Position numbers and translations under genes: made by a program. This document shows, piece after piece, positions 6,213-14,809 of a DNA stretch of 64,000 nucleotides. The DNA lies in the NCBI GenBank assembly GCA_913058575.1, contig CAJXRF010000023.1:1-64000 (forward strand), in the 5' to 3' direction. Source of the DNA: an uncultured Bermanella sp. Lineage in GTDB: Bacteria; Pseudomonadota; Gammaproteobacteria; Pseudomonadales; Oceanobacteraceae. A model generated the notes under the pieces. It searched no databases. It had not been told where the DNA came from and saw nothing but the letters and a program-made list of their open reading frames with translations. Each line of letters begins with the position of its first letter. Positions within the stretch are counted from its first letter, which is position 1.

Positions 6213-6827
6213 ATGGAATATGACTTTACCGAATTAGCGACCACAGACTATGGAAATATATTAGCTCGTGAGCAATTCTTCGATATATCCATAGGCCCTT
6301 TATGGCACACCATGCCGCGTATTTCAGGCCCTGCTTTTACCGTGCAGTTGGCTGCTGGCGACAACTTAATGTTGCATTCGGCAATCTACCAGGCACCAGA
6401 AGGGTCAATTGTGGTGGTGGATGGGGTTGATTGTGATTACGCTGTGGCGGGGGGAAATGTGTGTGCGGTGGCTAAACAGCGCGGTATTAAAGGCTTTATT
6501 ATTGATGGGGTGATTCGTGATTTAGCTGAAATAACTGAAATGCATTTTCCAGTCTATGCAAAGGGTGTTTTTCCTGTTCCGGGTAAAAAGAAACAGTTTT
6601 TTCAACTGGCTTCCCCGATAGTGTGTGGTGGTGTAAAAGTGAACACAGGGGATATTATTGTGGCTGATATCGAAGGCATTGTTTCAATTCCTCAATCTAA
6701 AGCCAGCGATATTTTTAAAAAGGCGAAAGCAAAATGGCAAGCGGAAAGCGAAATGTCCTTAGCCGATTGGCAAGCTAACCATGAAAAGAAAATTCAACAA
6801 GCTCTTGAAATGGCCCAAAAATCCTAA
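6213..6827 (+). CDS. RraA / HMG-aldolase family protein
   Basis: Encodes 204 aa, ATG preceded by AAGGA. The fold is that of the RraA / 4-hydroxy-4-methyl-2-oxoglutarate (HMG) aldolase family: a GD-L-LHSAIY segment, VVDGVDCDYAVAGGNV, then the catalytic GVIRD, with Arg102 and Asp103 in the positions used by HMG/CHA aldolase for pyruvate and metal binding. GDIIVADIEGIVSIP closes the core. Members either cleave or decarboxylate 4-carboxy-4-hydroxy-2-oxoacids or, as true RraA, inhibit RNase E. Retention of Arg-Asp and a C-terminal helical extension fit a catalytic member, but the substrate is not determinable. It stands alone, first gene right of the integron. Confidence 0.8.
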   Translation: MEYDFTELATTDYGNILAREQFFDISIGPLWHTMPRISGPAFTVQLAAGDNLMLHSAIYQAPEGSIVVVDGVDCDYAVAGGNVCAVAKQRGIKGFIIDGVIRDLAEITEMHFPVYAKGVFPVPGKKKQFFQLASPIVCGGVKVNTGDIIVADIEGIVSIPQSKASDIFKKAKAKWQAESEMSLADWQANHEKKIQQALEMAQKS

Positions 6828-7086
6828 CCAGTTATTTTAAGTCTTATTTCAGTTAAAAAGTCTAGTAACGATGAAGGCAGTGGTCATAACGGTCACTGTT
6901 AGTTTAATAAAAATCCGTGCCAAATCTAAAGCTCTAGCGCAACGTAGGCTCACGAATTTTCCTATGTAGTAACACTATATTACCAACACCTGTCTGCTCC
7001 ATGATTTACTAATACTTTCAATGTGCAGCCATTAGCAACCTGCGGTGATGATTGCCTTTTATTATATTTTTAATGTGGAATCTAAA

Positions 7087-7644
7087 ATGGCTAAAGTGTT
7101 AATGATCACCGGTGATTTCGTTGAAGACTATGAAAACATGGTGCCTTTTCAAGCATTAATGGCCATGGGTCACCATGTAGATGCAATATGCCCAGAGAAA
7201 CAAGCAGGGGATACCATTGTCACGTCTATTCATGACTTCGAGGGGCAGCAAACTTACACTGAAAAGCGCGGCCATAACTTTTCCCTGAATGCTACTTTTT
7301 CACAAATTAACGTATTGGATTACGGTGCATTGTATTTACCTGGTGGGCGGGCTCCTGAGTATTTACGCTTGAACTCTAAAGTTATTGAAATGATTCAACA
7401 CTTTGTAAACACTGATAAGCCCATCGCTTCAATTTGCCATGGTCCCCAGTTACTCACAGCAGCCGGTGTGCTGGAAGGCAAAAAAGTATCGGCTTACCCT
7501 GCCTGTCGGCCTGAAATTGAAATGGCGGGGGCGCATTATATCGAACTGCCCATGGATGCTGCCATTACCCATGGTAAGTTAGTCACAGCACCAGCATGGC
7601 CTGCTCATCCTGCCATGTTAAAACAATTTGTGGCATTGTTATAA
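7087..7644 (+). CDS. DJ-1/PfpI family protein
   Basis: Encodes 185 aa from the ATG at 7087; a longer frame from 7045 lacks support. Class I glutamine-amidotransferase-like (DJ-1/PfpI) fold: [16 protein letters not shown] with the conserved acidic residue Glu13, [13 protein letters not shown], and the nucleophile elbow ASICHGP with Cys117. The family includes proteases, chaperones, and glyoxalase III or deglycase-like enzymes that handle reactive aldehydes. The C-terminal [17 protein letters not shown] is typical of the PfpI-like branch. It is cytoplasmic, with no signal peptide. It is followed 29 bp later by the ribbon-helix-helix gene and may be co-transcribed with it. Exact activity is unknown. 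Confidence 0.85.
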   Translation: MAKVLMITGDFVEDYENMVPFQALMAMGHHVDAICPEKQAGDTIVTSIHDFEGQQTYTEKRGHNFSLNATFSQINVLDYGALYLPGGRAPEYLRLNSKVIEMIQHFVNTDKPIASICHGPQLLTAAGVLEGKKVSAYPACRPEIEMAGAHYIELPMDAAITHGKLVTAPAWPAHPAMLKQFVALL

Positions 7645-7673
7645 ACAAACATCATTAGCATTAGAGGCTCATT

Positions 7674-8072
7674 ATGTGCCAACTTTTTATCAATTCCGAC
7701 AGCCGACTATGGGCGAGCCGTACTAAGTCTTTACGTATTGATGGGGTTGTCACGTCAATACGTTTAGAAGAGTTTTTTTGGAATACCTTAGAAGAAATTG
7801 CCTTTCGCGATGAAATGAGTACCAATCAAATGATCACTAAGTTATACCTTGAGTCGCTTGATGCTGATCATGATATCGGTAATTTCACTTCATTTTTAAG
7901 AGTGTGTTGTTCGCGCTATTTGTCGTTGGTGGCCGATGGTGATTTAGTACGTGAAGATCACCTGCCCTTGGCTGACGTCAATGCTAAAAATTTATTACAG
8001 CAAGAAAGCATTCGCACAAAGTTGCGCAAAAGTCGCTTTAGTGGTGTGGCAGTCAAGCCGTCTACTAATTAA
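7674..8072 (+). CDS. Ribbon-helix-helix domain protein (RHH_4 type)
   Basis: Encodes 132 aa. The segment KSLRIDGVVTSIRLEEFFWNTLEEIAFRDEMSTNQMITKLYLE (about residues 19-61) is the signature of the RHH_4 family. A beta strand (VVTSIRL) would dimerise and insert in the DNA major groove, followed by two helices. The region SFLRVCCSRYLSL continues the family pattern. Members are small putative transcription factors, often found singly in proteobacteria. It is probably co-transcribed with the DJ-1-like gene upstream. Its targets are unknown. Confidence 0.8.
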   Translation: MCQLFINSDSRLWASRTKSLRIDGVVTSIRLEEFFWNTLEEIAFRDEMSTNQMITKLYLESLDADHDIGNFTSFLRVCCSRYLSLVADGDLVREDHLPLADVNAKNLLQQESIRTKLRKSRFSGVAVKPSTN

Positions 8073-8512
8073 TACGTGTTAATTCAGAGCCATGGTACAG
8101 TGATTTACTGGGTGTCTTCTAATTCTGATGGCAAACACACAAGTTTATTTTTCATGAACAAGTTCAGACACTAGCTCTTTTAAATATTGACCCACCATTA
8201 GCTATTTTTCTAAAAGTAATTTTTAAAGTCTAGCACTCACTTAGCTAGGGGATGTGGTGCTTTGGGTAATGCCGAGCTTTTGTTTTTTGTGCCGAAGTAA
8301 TTGTATGGAAGAGGTAGTAGTCATTCAAAAAAGCAATATCAGATTATCTTCTTATATCAAAACAACCTCACTTTATGCCCCCCTTTGTTTAACCCTGCTA
8401 ACATACTTAGCCAGTTAACCTAAACTTATACGTATTCAAAAATATAGATGGCGTCATTTAGTAAGGCTGTTGTTATTCATTAGCTTTAATCAACATAGTT
8501 TGAGAGGAAAAC
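8073..8512. other. Intergenic, nothing recognised
   Basis: About 440 bp without a supported gene. It is AT-rich with scattered stops in all frames. No strong hairpin, repeat or RNA gene was seen. The 3' end must carry the promoter for the solute-binding protein; a GAGAGGAAAAC ribosome-binding site lies just before the ATG at 8513. Confidence 0.5.
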
Positions 8513-8556
8513 ATGACTAAAAAACGGTTGCTATTCACCTTCTATTTAAAGCTTAT

Positions 8557-9276
8557 GTGCCTGCTTACGGGGTAATTGAGGTGCGTGTGGCCATGGATTC
8601 TTTCCCGCCTTATCATGACACTAACAGCCAAGGGGATTTCATAGGGGTGGACCCCGACATGATTAAAATTATGAATCAGTTTCAATCTAAATATGAGTTT
8701 GTAATTGTGCCCACCTCTGCCAGAAGACGTATTGAACATTTTAAAGATAATCGTTATGACATGTACATGAGCGACCAATTGGTGTGGGGCTGGCAATCCC
8801 AACCAGTGGATACCACAGACGTGTATTCATATGGGGGAGAAAAATATGTAGCGCTGGCACAGGATGGTCGTGGACAAGAGTTTTTTGATGACTTTACTCA
8901 TAAGAATTTGGCCGGTGTTCATGGTTATCATTACGGATTGGCTAATTTTATCAATGATCCTGAGGTGTTAGAAAATAAGTACAATATGCAGCTTTCTGCC
9001 ACCCACGAAGGCAATTTATTGAAAGTCGTTAATAAACGTACAGACATTGCCATTGTCACCCAAGCCTACATAAGCCACTGGCTGTTACTTCACCCTCAAT
9101 ATCAAGGAAAGTTACTGATTTCAAATAAATGGGACCAGCAATACAACCTAGTCATGATTATTCGCCAAGGTATATCCCCTAGTAAATATGAGCTTAATGC
9201 TTTAATTAATGACATGCAGTCACAGGGCTTATTAGCACCATTGTGGAAAAAATACGGTATAAATAATTCACACTAA
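8557..9276 (+). CDS. Periplasmic solute-binding protein family 3, signal peptide out of frame
   Basis: The mature domain starts VIEVRVAMDSFPPYHDTNSQGDFIGVDPDMIKIM, the SBP_bac_3 opening, and runs to WKKYGI. Homology to the gene at 29170 is obvious: both have STHEGN, DVYSYGGEKYVAL-type and WDQQYN blocks. The in-frame start here is only a GTG at 8557. The natural start with a ribosome-binding site is ATG 8513 (MTKKRLLFTFYLKL), in another frame that stops at TAA 8573-8575. So a frameshift separates signal peptide and mature protein. As it stands, the product would not be exported. It lies upstream of a membrane histidine kinase, suggesting it once fed that sensor or a transporter. Confidence 0.75.
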   Translation: MPAYGVIEVRVAMDSFPPYHDTNSQGDFIGVDPDMIKIMNQFQSKYEFVIVPTSARRRIEHFKDNRYDMYMSDQLVWGWQSQPVDTTDVYSYGGEKYVALAQDGRGQEFFDDFTHKNLAGVHGYHYGLANFINDPEVLENKYNMQLSATHEGNLLKVVNKRTDIAIVTQAYISHWLLLHPQYQGKLLISNKWDQQYNLVMIIRQGISPSKYELNALINDMQSQGLLAPLWKKYGINNSH

Positions 9277-9344
9277 AAAACAGTAGTAAAATCTAGGGTG
9301 ATTAGTGCTTTTAAATAATTTGAAAGGTAGTAACAAAGGCCAAA

Positions 9345-10514
9345 GTGATGGATGTTGAACGCCCGCTGGCTAAAAAGCTGCTTAAAGTCACTTTCTCTTT
9401 GTATTTTGTTGTGGCATTAACGGTTACGGTACTGCATGTGGTAGCAGAATACCTACAGTCGTACGATAGAATTAATAATGAAATGCAGGTTATCTTGCAA
9501 AGCAATCAAATTAATTTATCTCGTGCCTTTTGGGATTATGATATGGATCAGGTTCGAGCTATTAGCCACGGACTACTGAGTTTTTCTTCCATTGAAGGGG
9601 TTAGAATCAACAATTTAGCAGGCCAGACCATTGTGGAGGTAGGGCTACTAAACGATAAAGATAATCATGCCTATAAAACTGCGCTAAAGGCCGGTGAGGA
9701 AGTCGTTAAAGTTAGCTCTGTTTTATTTTTTGTTTCGTCCCCCATCATCTATCGAATTGCAGATAAACAAGAGTCATTGGGTGAAGTGATCTTATTTTCT
9801 AGTGAGAATGCAGTCGTTAACCAAGTGAAATTGGGTTTTTATTTTATCGTCGGTAACGCCATTATTAAAACCTTGGCTTTGTGGTTAATAATACACTTGG
9901 TTTTTTCAAGACTTATTGCTAGGCCATTAGCGGTGGCTACACAATTTATTGAACACATCGATTTAGACGATTTAAAAGAAGAAACTGCCAATTGGCATGT
10001 TAATGATAACAATGAAATTAAGTTATTAGAAAATGCATTTAATAATATGTTGTCTAACCACCAAGAACATGAGCGTGAGTTAAATGAGAAACGTCGTGAC
10101 AATAGAGAATTAAAAAAGTATTTGACGGGCCTAGTAAATGCTATGCCATCTGTTTTAATTGGCTTAGATGAAAACGAGTGTATTACGCTTTGGAATCAGC
10201 AGGCACAAAAAGAAAGTAATATAAAATCAAATGACGCCATAGGAAAACCGCTTAGTGAGTTTTATGATTACTTTACTTTTAATTTACAAAAAATTAAAGA
10301 TTGCCGCCTAGATAACGAGGTTTTGAAGGATGAAAAGGTTAATGTATTTTCTCACAGTGTCAGTCGAATATTCGATATTACTTATTATCCATTAACCCAT
10401 GATAATACTCGTGGCGTTGTATTGAGAATGGATGATGTAACACAACAAGTGGCATTTTTAGAGTTAACCCAAAGAGATCAACAAAGAGCAATACGTGAAC
10501 AAGCACAGCTGTAA
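9345..10514 (+). CDS. Sensor histidine kinase, N-terminal part (interrupted by TAA)
   Basis: Encodes the first 389 residues of a membrane sensor kinase (GTG 9345 or, better, ATG 9348). Order: cytoplasmic tip, membrane helix near residues 14-36, a periplasmic sensing domain of about 125 residues, a second membrane helix near 163-187, a HAMP linker, and a PAS domain starting LVNAMPSVLIGLDENE (about 260-375). The frame ends at TAA 10512-10514 just after REQAQL, where a coiled coil should lead to the kinase core. The core follows in the same frame from 10515. The gene is therefore split by a single nonsense codon; this half cannot phosphorylate. Confidence 0.7.
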   Translation: MMDVERPLAKKLLKVTFSLYFVVALTVTVLHVVAEYLQSYDRINNEMQVILQSNQINLSRAFWDYDMDQVRAISHGLLSFSSIEGVRINNLAGQTIVEVGLLNDKDNHAYKTALKAGEEVVKVSSVLFFVSSPIIYRIADKQESLGEVILFSSENAVVNQVKLGFYFIVGNAIIKTLALWLIIHLVFSRLIARPLAVATQFIEHIDLDDLKEETANWHVNDNNEIKLLENAFNNMLSNHQEHERELNEKRRDNRELKKYLTGLVNAMPSVLIGLDENECITLWNQQAQKESNIKSNDAIGKPLSEFYDYFTFNLQKIKDCRLDNEVLKDEKVNVFSHSVSRIFDITYYPLTHDNTRGVVLRMDDVTQQVAFLELTQRDQQRAIREQAQL

Positions 10515-10568
10515 TACCAAGGCCAAATAGAGCATAGTAATAAACAGTTACAATTTACCATCAATGAT

Positions 10569-11342
10569 TTGAAAAAAACTCAACAACAACTGGTGTTGGC
10601 TGAGAAAATGGCCTCAATGGGACGGCTGGTTACTGGTGTGGCCCATGAAATTAATACCCCACTGGGTAATGCCGTGTTAGGAACCAGTGCACTAGTGGAT
10701 GACATAAAGGGAATTAAAGCCCGCTTTTTTTCGCAAACCATGACAAAGTCAGATTTTGAAAAATCTTTAAATGGAATTTCAGAATTCTTGAATGTTATTA
10801 CGTCTTCTCTTACAAAAGCCGCAAACCTTGTACAAACCTTTAAAATGGTGTCGGTAGATCAGCAGCAGTTTGCTAAGATGCGTTTTAATGTGCATGAAAA
10901 TATATCTTTGTTAGTTGATACATTTAATTCAAAGCTACTTTCGAAAAATATTTCGATTGGTATAAAAGGGCCGCATACCATCATTGTTTTTTCATACCCG
11001 GATGCACTTTACCAGGTGCTTAATCAATTAATAAATAATAGTCTCACTCATGCTTTTAAAAATCATGACAAAGGCAATATTATTGTTGAGATAAAATTGA
11101 ATGGGGATACTTGTGAAATATTGTACGGCGATAATGGACAAGGCATTAGTGAGATGCATCTCGATCAAATATTCGACCCATTTTTTACCACAGACCGTGG
11201 CCAAGGCAGCGTAGGGTTAGGGCTGCATGTGGTATTTAATCTAGTGCATTATGTTTTAAAAGGTGACATTCAATATCAAACTAGTTCATTGAAGGGAAGC
11301 CATTTTTTAATTACGATACCTATTGATATTGATGGAAAATAA
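10569..11342 (+). CDS. Sensor histidine kinase, C-terminal catalytic part
   Basis: Same reading frame as the preceding gene, continuous from codon 10515. If translated alone it would use a TTG near 10569. It holds the phospho-acceptor helix MASMGRLVTGVAHEINTPLGN (His of HEIN) and an ATPase domain with N-box NQLINNSLTHAF, G1 box YGDNGQGIS and G2 box GSVGLGLHVV. The catalytic motifs look intact. No response-regulator gene is adjacent. With the upstream half it would make a 664-residue kinase. The remaining piece has no membrane anchor, and whether it is expressed is unknown. Confidence 0.7.
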   Translation: MKKTQQQLVLAEKMASMGRLVTGVAHEINTPLGNAVLGTSALVDDIKGIKARFFSQTMTKSDFEKSLNGISEFLNVITSSLTKAANLVQTFKMVSVDQQQFAKMRFNVHENISLLVDTFNSKLLSKNISIGIKGPHTIIVFSYPDALYQVLNQLINNSLTHAFKNHDKGNIIVEIKLNGDTCEILYGDNGQGISEMHLDQIFDPFFTTDRGQGSVGLGLHVVFNLVHYVLKGDIQYQTSSLKGSHFLITIPIDIDGK

Positions 11343-11511
11343 AATTCTGTTTTATAATAAAAGGGCTGCTTCACTGAACAGCGCCCCCATATGAATATTC
11401 TTTCGTTGCTCATTATATCTTTTAACAATAACCAACATTTCCATAAGTGATAGGCTTTTGGGGGTCGCTAAGTCTATGATCTGGCTGGTTCATTTTACTT
11501 AAGAGGCATAT

Positions 11512-11913
11512 ATGGAAATTTCTCAGTCATTAGAACTTGAATATCAAGTGACCTCGGCCGATTTAGCGAAAACGCTTTCTATTGATGAAAGCGATGATTT
11601 CCCTGAAGTGTTGGCTACGTCGCGCATGATCGCGTTAATGGAATTGGCAGCCGCTAGATTAATGAAGGGGCAGTTGTCAGTGGGCGAACTTTCGGTAGGG
11701 GTGAATGTAAATGTTAATCACCTAGCGGCTACTTTGAATCATGACAGGGTAAAAGTGGTGGCCCAATACACAGGCAGGCAAGGCAAGTTATATGAATTTA
11801 GTGTGACGCTATTCGACAGTGCGGGTATGGCTGGTAAAGGCACTCATACCCGCGCCATTGTGGAAACCAGTCGCCTATTGGCCGGTGCCAAAAGCCGCGT
11901 ACAGGCCAGTTAA
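11512..11913 (+). CDS. Thioesterase, FlK-like hotdog fold
   Basis: Encodes 133 aa. The pattern VLATSRMIALMELAAARLM, then VGVNVNVNHLAAT, then LFDSAGMAGKGTHTRAIV matches small hotdog-fold acyl-CoA thioesterases of the fluoroacetyl-CoA thioesterase (FlK)-like group. Thr/Ser, Glu (ALMELA) and His (GTHTR) occupy the active-site positions. The expected reaction is hydrolysis of a short acyl-CoA to acid and CoA in the cytoplasm. The natural substrate is unknown; fluoroacetyl-CoA is not implied. The gene stands alone with an AAGAGG ribosome-binding site. Confidence 0.8.
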   Translation: MEISQSLELEYQVTSADLAKTLSIDESDDFPEVLATSRMIALMELAAARLMKGQLSVGELSVGVNVNVNHLAATLNHDRVKVVAQYTGRQGKLYEFSVTLFDSAGMAGKGTHTRAIVETSRLLAGAKSRVQAS

Positions 11914-11955
11914 TGGTAAATGTATCAATACGTTTACTTATTTAACGGGCTACAA

Positions 11956-12080
11956 ATGGATATGACAGCATTGGCATTATTGGATTTAGCTTTTGAATAA
12001 CAGCCCTTAATAAAGTGAATAAGCTCGAAAAGGCGTTAATGAAAAAAGGCCTCATCGAGCAAGAATTTCAATTCAGATAA
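11956..12080 (+). pseudogene. Possible short gene remnant
   Basis: ATG 11956 reads MDMTALALLDLAFE and stops at TAA 11998. A neighbouring frame then continues as a clean helical peptide ending KLEKALMKKGLIEQEFQFR before TAA at 12078. The two pieces together look like one short protein broken by a frameshift plus a stop. No family is recognised. It could equally be chance open frame; confidence is low. Confidence 0.25.
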
Positions 12081-12093
12081 TTAATATCAATGT

Positions 12094-13173
12094 TTAGGGC
12101 TGGTAGCGCTCACTTGAAAACTCATCAAGTGCGTAAGAGTCGGTTTGAAAGTCGGGCTCTAGAAGCGGGGCTCGCTGCATGGGCATGGTCACTTTTGCCA
12201 GTGATACTTGCTGTAAAACATAAGGGCCAGACTCTTGAGCGTCTTGAATCATCAGCCCTGAAAAGTTCAGTGCAACCCAGTGCTTGCCTGTGGTGAGGGA
12301 TTGACTTAACTGAGTAATGCCCACCGGTACATGGGTAGCACTGTAAAGTGACGCTTGAATATAATATTGATTGTCTTGTGTGACCTCTACTTGGGCTTCA
12401 ATGAGCAAGCCACCGTCACTGTTTATTTGGTCTTTAAATTCTCCGGTGAGGCGAATATCGGGTTGTGATAGTGTGAAGGTAATGGCGTCTTTTATGTCGC
12501 TGCTACTTTCTTCTATGATGACTTTGTAAATACCCGGGGTGAAGTCATCTGTGTGATTGGCGTTTAAATCAAGGCTTGCTTCATATACTTGGTCGTTATT
12601 TGTGTCTTGTAGGGTAAATTCAAGCAGCGTATTACTTTTACTGCCAAGTAACTGAGCGCTGAAATTGCCTTTTATTTTCTGCCCTTGTGCATCTTGTAAG
12701 TAGGCATACATGGCAACGCTGTTGCCTGCGACATAATACTTTTCATCACTCCATATGGTTAACCCCATGCTGTTGTCATCGTTCATGGTGGTGCGTTCAT
12801 CAACATCGTAGCGTTGTGTAATGGGGTCTTGTTGAATAGATTCGATGGCGGAATTTTGTGGCGGGTAACGTTTAAATTTATCGTATTCGTTAATGGTTTT
12901 TTCTTGTAAATCGGTTTTGTGACTGGCTAAACGTAGTCTATCCATACTGGATTGACGGCTATCATTGAATTGATTAATTGAGATTTCTTTAGCTGGTTTG
13001 ATCGAGACTGTATTTAATGTTTTATCAGGCGGCGAGGCCAAAACATGCTCGCTTGAGGCATCAATAAGTTTAAGTTCGTTGCTACTAATTAAACTGAATT
13101 CAGATTGATTAACGGCGTATGCCAAGGCACTGGCAATGACGAGTACAATCATAAAACCTGGCTTACTCATCAT
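12094..13173 (-). CDS. Exported DUF4785-like protein
   Basis: Encodes 359 aa. The N-terminal hydrophobic signal or anchor (FMIVLVIASALAYA) is followed by a low-complexity linker of about 100 residues. After it come two immunoglobulin-like beta domains: GLTIWSDEKYYVAGNSVAMYAYLQD and, later, RLTGEFKDQINSDGGLLIEAQVEV. This arrangement, with a C-terminal segment on adding quality (YVLQQVSLAKV), resembles DUF4785 proteins, which are secreted or periplasmic and functionally unknown. It is transcribed away from the neighbouring secreted hydrolase at 13282, in the same direction and about 110 bp downstream of it. Both may belong to one secreted-protein cluster. Confidence 0.65.
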   Translation of the reverse strand: MMSKPGFMIVLVIASALAYAVNQSEFSLISSNELKLIDASSEHVLASPPDKTLNTVSIKPAKEISINQFNDSRQSSMDRLRLASHKTDLQEKTINEYDKFKRYPPQNSAIESIQQDPITQRYDVDERTTMNDDNSMGLTIWSDEKYYVAGNSVAMYAYLQDAQGQKIKGNFSAQLLGSKSNTLLEFTLQDTNNDQVYEASLDLNANHTDDFTPGIYKVIIEESSSDIKDAITFTLSQPDIRLTGEFKDQINSDGGLLIEAQVEVTQDNQYYIQASLYSATHVPVGITQLSQSLTTGKHWVALNFSGLMIQDAQESGPYVLQQVSLAKVTMPMQRAPLLEPDFQTDSYALDEFSSERYQP

Positions 13174-13281
13174 GTGATGTTCCTGTTTATTTTTTTCTAA
13201 TTATTTTTAGTCATAACAGGCTAATGAAAGGGTATTCAATAGCCTGTTAATGGTTAACTTTGTATTAGCGTGTGCTAAGTA

Positions 13282-14385
13282 TTAAGAACATGTCTTAATG
13301 CGCGCCGCCATGTTTTTACCATTACCACAGCTTAAGCCGTCTGGAATGCTGGTGTAGTCAGGGGAAGATTTTCCAGCGTTGCGCTCTGAATCATGGTCTT
13401 CGTATACGCTGGCCATGTTATAGGTGCGGGGCGTGCCCTTGTTGCTGTTGTCGCACTTGTATGTGGCACTGCCATAAGCGATACCAAAGAACGTTTTATA
13501 CTTTTTAAAGTCGCTCCACAAGTTGCGCTTAGGTGAACCAGAGCAAGCACCTTGTGATGCAAGGTTAATGTAGCCGTCGTCTTCACCGGTTAACAAGCCT
13601 GAAGATGCGCCTTCAAAACCTGGAAAACCACTGTAGCCGCCCATCACGTAAATAGGGGCCGCTAGGTTGGTACCAATTAAGTTTCGGGCAAGATAAGAGT
13701 CGTTGGTTTGCAGCCACTTAACACTGTCGTTGCAATCTTTACCCACAAACAATGCATTGAGTAGCGAGTCGACCCAACTGCCGTTACAAACACGGTCAGA
13801 GCCTTCTGTGCCGCCCATGGCGCCCCCTAACGTAAAGATGCCCAGTACGTTTTCAAAAGCGTCATCATACGGCACGCTCACGGCTGAACCTGCTGAATTA
13901 AAGGCAGTATTATAATAAGGTGAACCAGAAATGGCATTACCCGACATGAACACCATTTGCTGAGAGCCTTGGCTGTGGCTTACCACCCAAAAGTCATCGC
14001 TTGAACTGCATTGGGTGTTGGCTTGGGGATGATTGTACCCATCGCCATTGCCTTGCTTAACGGCCACCATTTGGCGAGCGATTTCACCGGCGGTTTCATC
14101 TCTCCAATAAGGGTAGCCGCTGTCATCAGTACTGTCGTAACCAATCACCGCATAGTTGTCGTCATTTTCTAATAGGGAGTCAAAAAAGCTTGCGCCGTTG
14201 TATTCACTAAAATGCGATTCTTGCCAAGAATCTAGGGCCGGTTGGCTTGAAGATGTGGGGTTGTCACCTTTTACACCGTGGCCATGAACCATGATGTAAC
14301 AGTTAGACGCCGATGCCACCGTAGAGACGAGCATGCTCGTGACCATAGATGCGGAAAATAATAATGTTCGGGTAAGAGTTTTCAT
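13282..14385 (-). CDS. Secreted alpha/beta hydrolase (lipase-like)
   Basis: Encodes 367 aa from the ATG at 14385, which has GAGG upstream; a longer frame from 14421 would bury the signal peptide. The signal peptide runs to SVLVSTVASA-like residues near 27. The mature protein starts NCYIMVHGHGVKG (oxyanion-region HGHG) and carries the nucleophile elbow SHSQGS, consistent with a Ser-Asp-His esterase or lipase. Many cysteines suggest disulfides in the exported enzyme. The substrate is not identifiable. It lies upstream of the DUF4785-like gene on the same strand. A role in extracellular lipid or ester breakdown is inferred. Confidence 0.7.
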   Translation of the reverse strand: MKTLTRTLLFSASMVTSMLVSTVASASNCYIMVHGHGVKGDNPTSSSQPALDSWQESHFSEYNGASFFDSLLENDDNYAVIGYDSTDDSGYPYWRDETAGEIARQMVAVKQGNGDGYNHPQANTQCSSSDDFWVVSHSQGSQQMVFMSGNAISGSPYYNTAFNSAGSAVSVPYDDAFENVLGIFTLGGAMGGTEGSDRVCNGSWVDSLLNALFVGKDCNDSVKWLQTNDSYLARNLIGTNLAAPIYVMGGYSGFPGFEGASSGLLTGEDDGYINLASQGACSGSPKRNLWSDFKKYKTFFGIAYGSATYKCDNSNKGTPRTYNMASVYEDHDSERNAGKSSPDYTSIPDGLSCGNGKNMAARIKTCS

Positions 14386-14809
14386 TAAAAGCCTCTGAGT
14401 TGTTAGTTTTATTGTGTGCATCCTGCAGAGCCTTTTAAGGTCGACATTTGGACAACTTATTGGGTTTTTTAGCCATCAATAAGCTGTTTTTATTCCCTGT
14501 CCTAGGCTCCTTCAAATACTAGGCACAAGGTGAGATCTGGCCATAACACAAAGGGACAACTGCAGATACATTGGCGGCCAATTTGTCGTAATTTTGGATA
14601 TGACGTTTTAAAAAAATATTATTGGAAAAAACGCATGCATAGATGCAAATAGTGCAAGCACAAAACCCGTCAAATAGTCACAATATTGGACAAACTGAAT
14701 TTAAATTAAAGTAAGGTGATTTTTCTTAGAAATGACAAAGGGATTTAAAAAATTAGAATACACTAAGAGGAAAATTGTTAAAAAATCTGTGTAAAGAAAT
14801 AAAAATTAC
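14386..14809. other. Intergenic, AT-rich, nothing recognised
   Basis: About 420 bp between the start of the secreted hydrolase and the end of the AraC-type gene, both on the minus strand. It must carry the hydrolase promoter. I see no repeat, RNA gene or strong terminator; a T-rich tract and several short AT palindromes are present. Confidence 0.45.

Noticed and set aside
6863-6904. AGTAAC ... GTTAGTT with inverted GTG/CAC, like another attC after the RraA-like gene
   Set aside because: Only 42 bp with poor arm pairing and no cassette gene after it; probably chance.
12090-12296. 68-codon frame on the + strand
   Set aside because: Antisense to the end of the DUF4785-like gene, with no family or ribosome-binding site.
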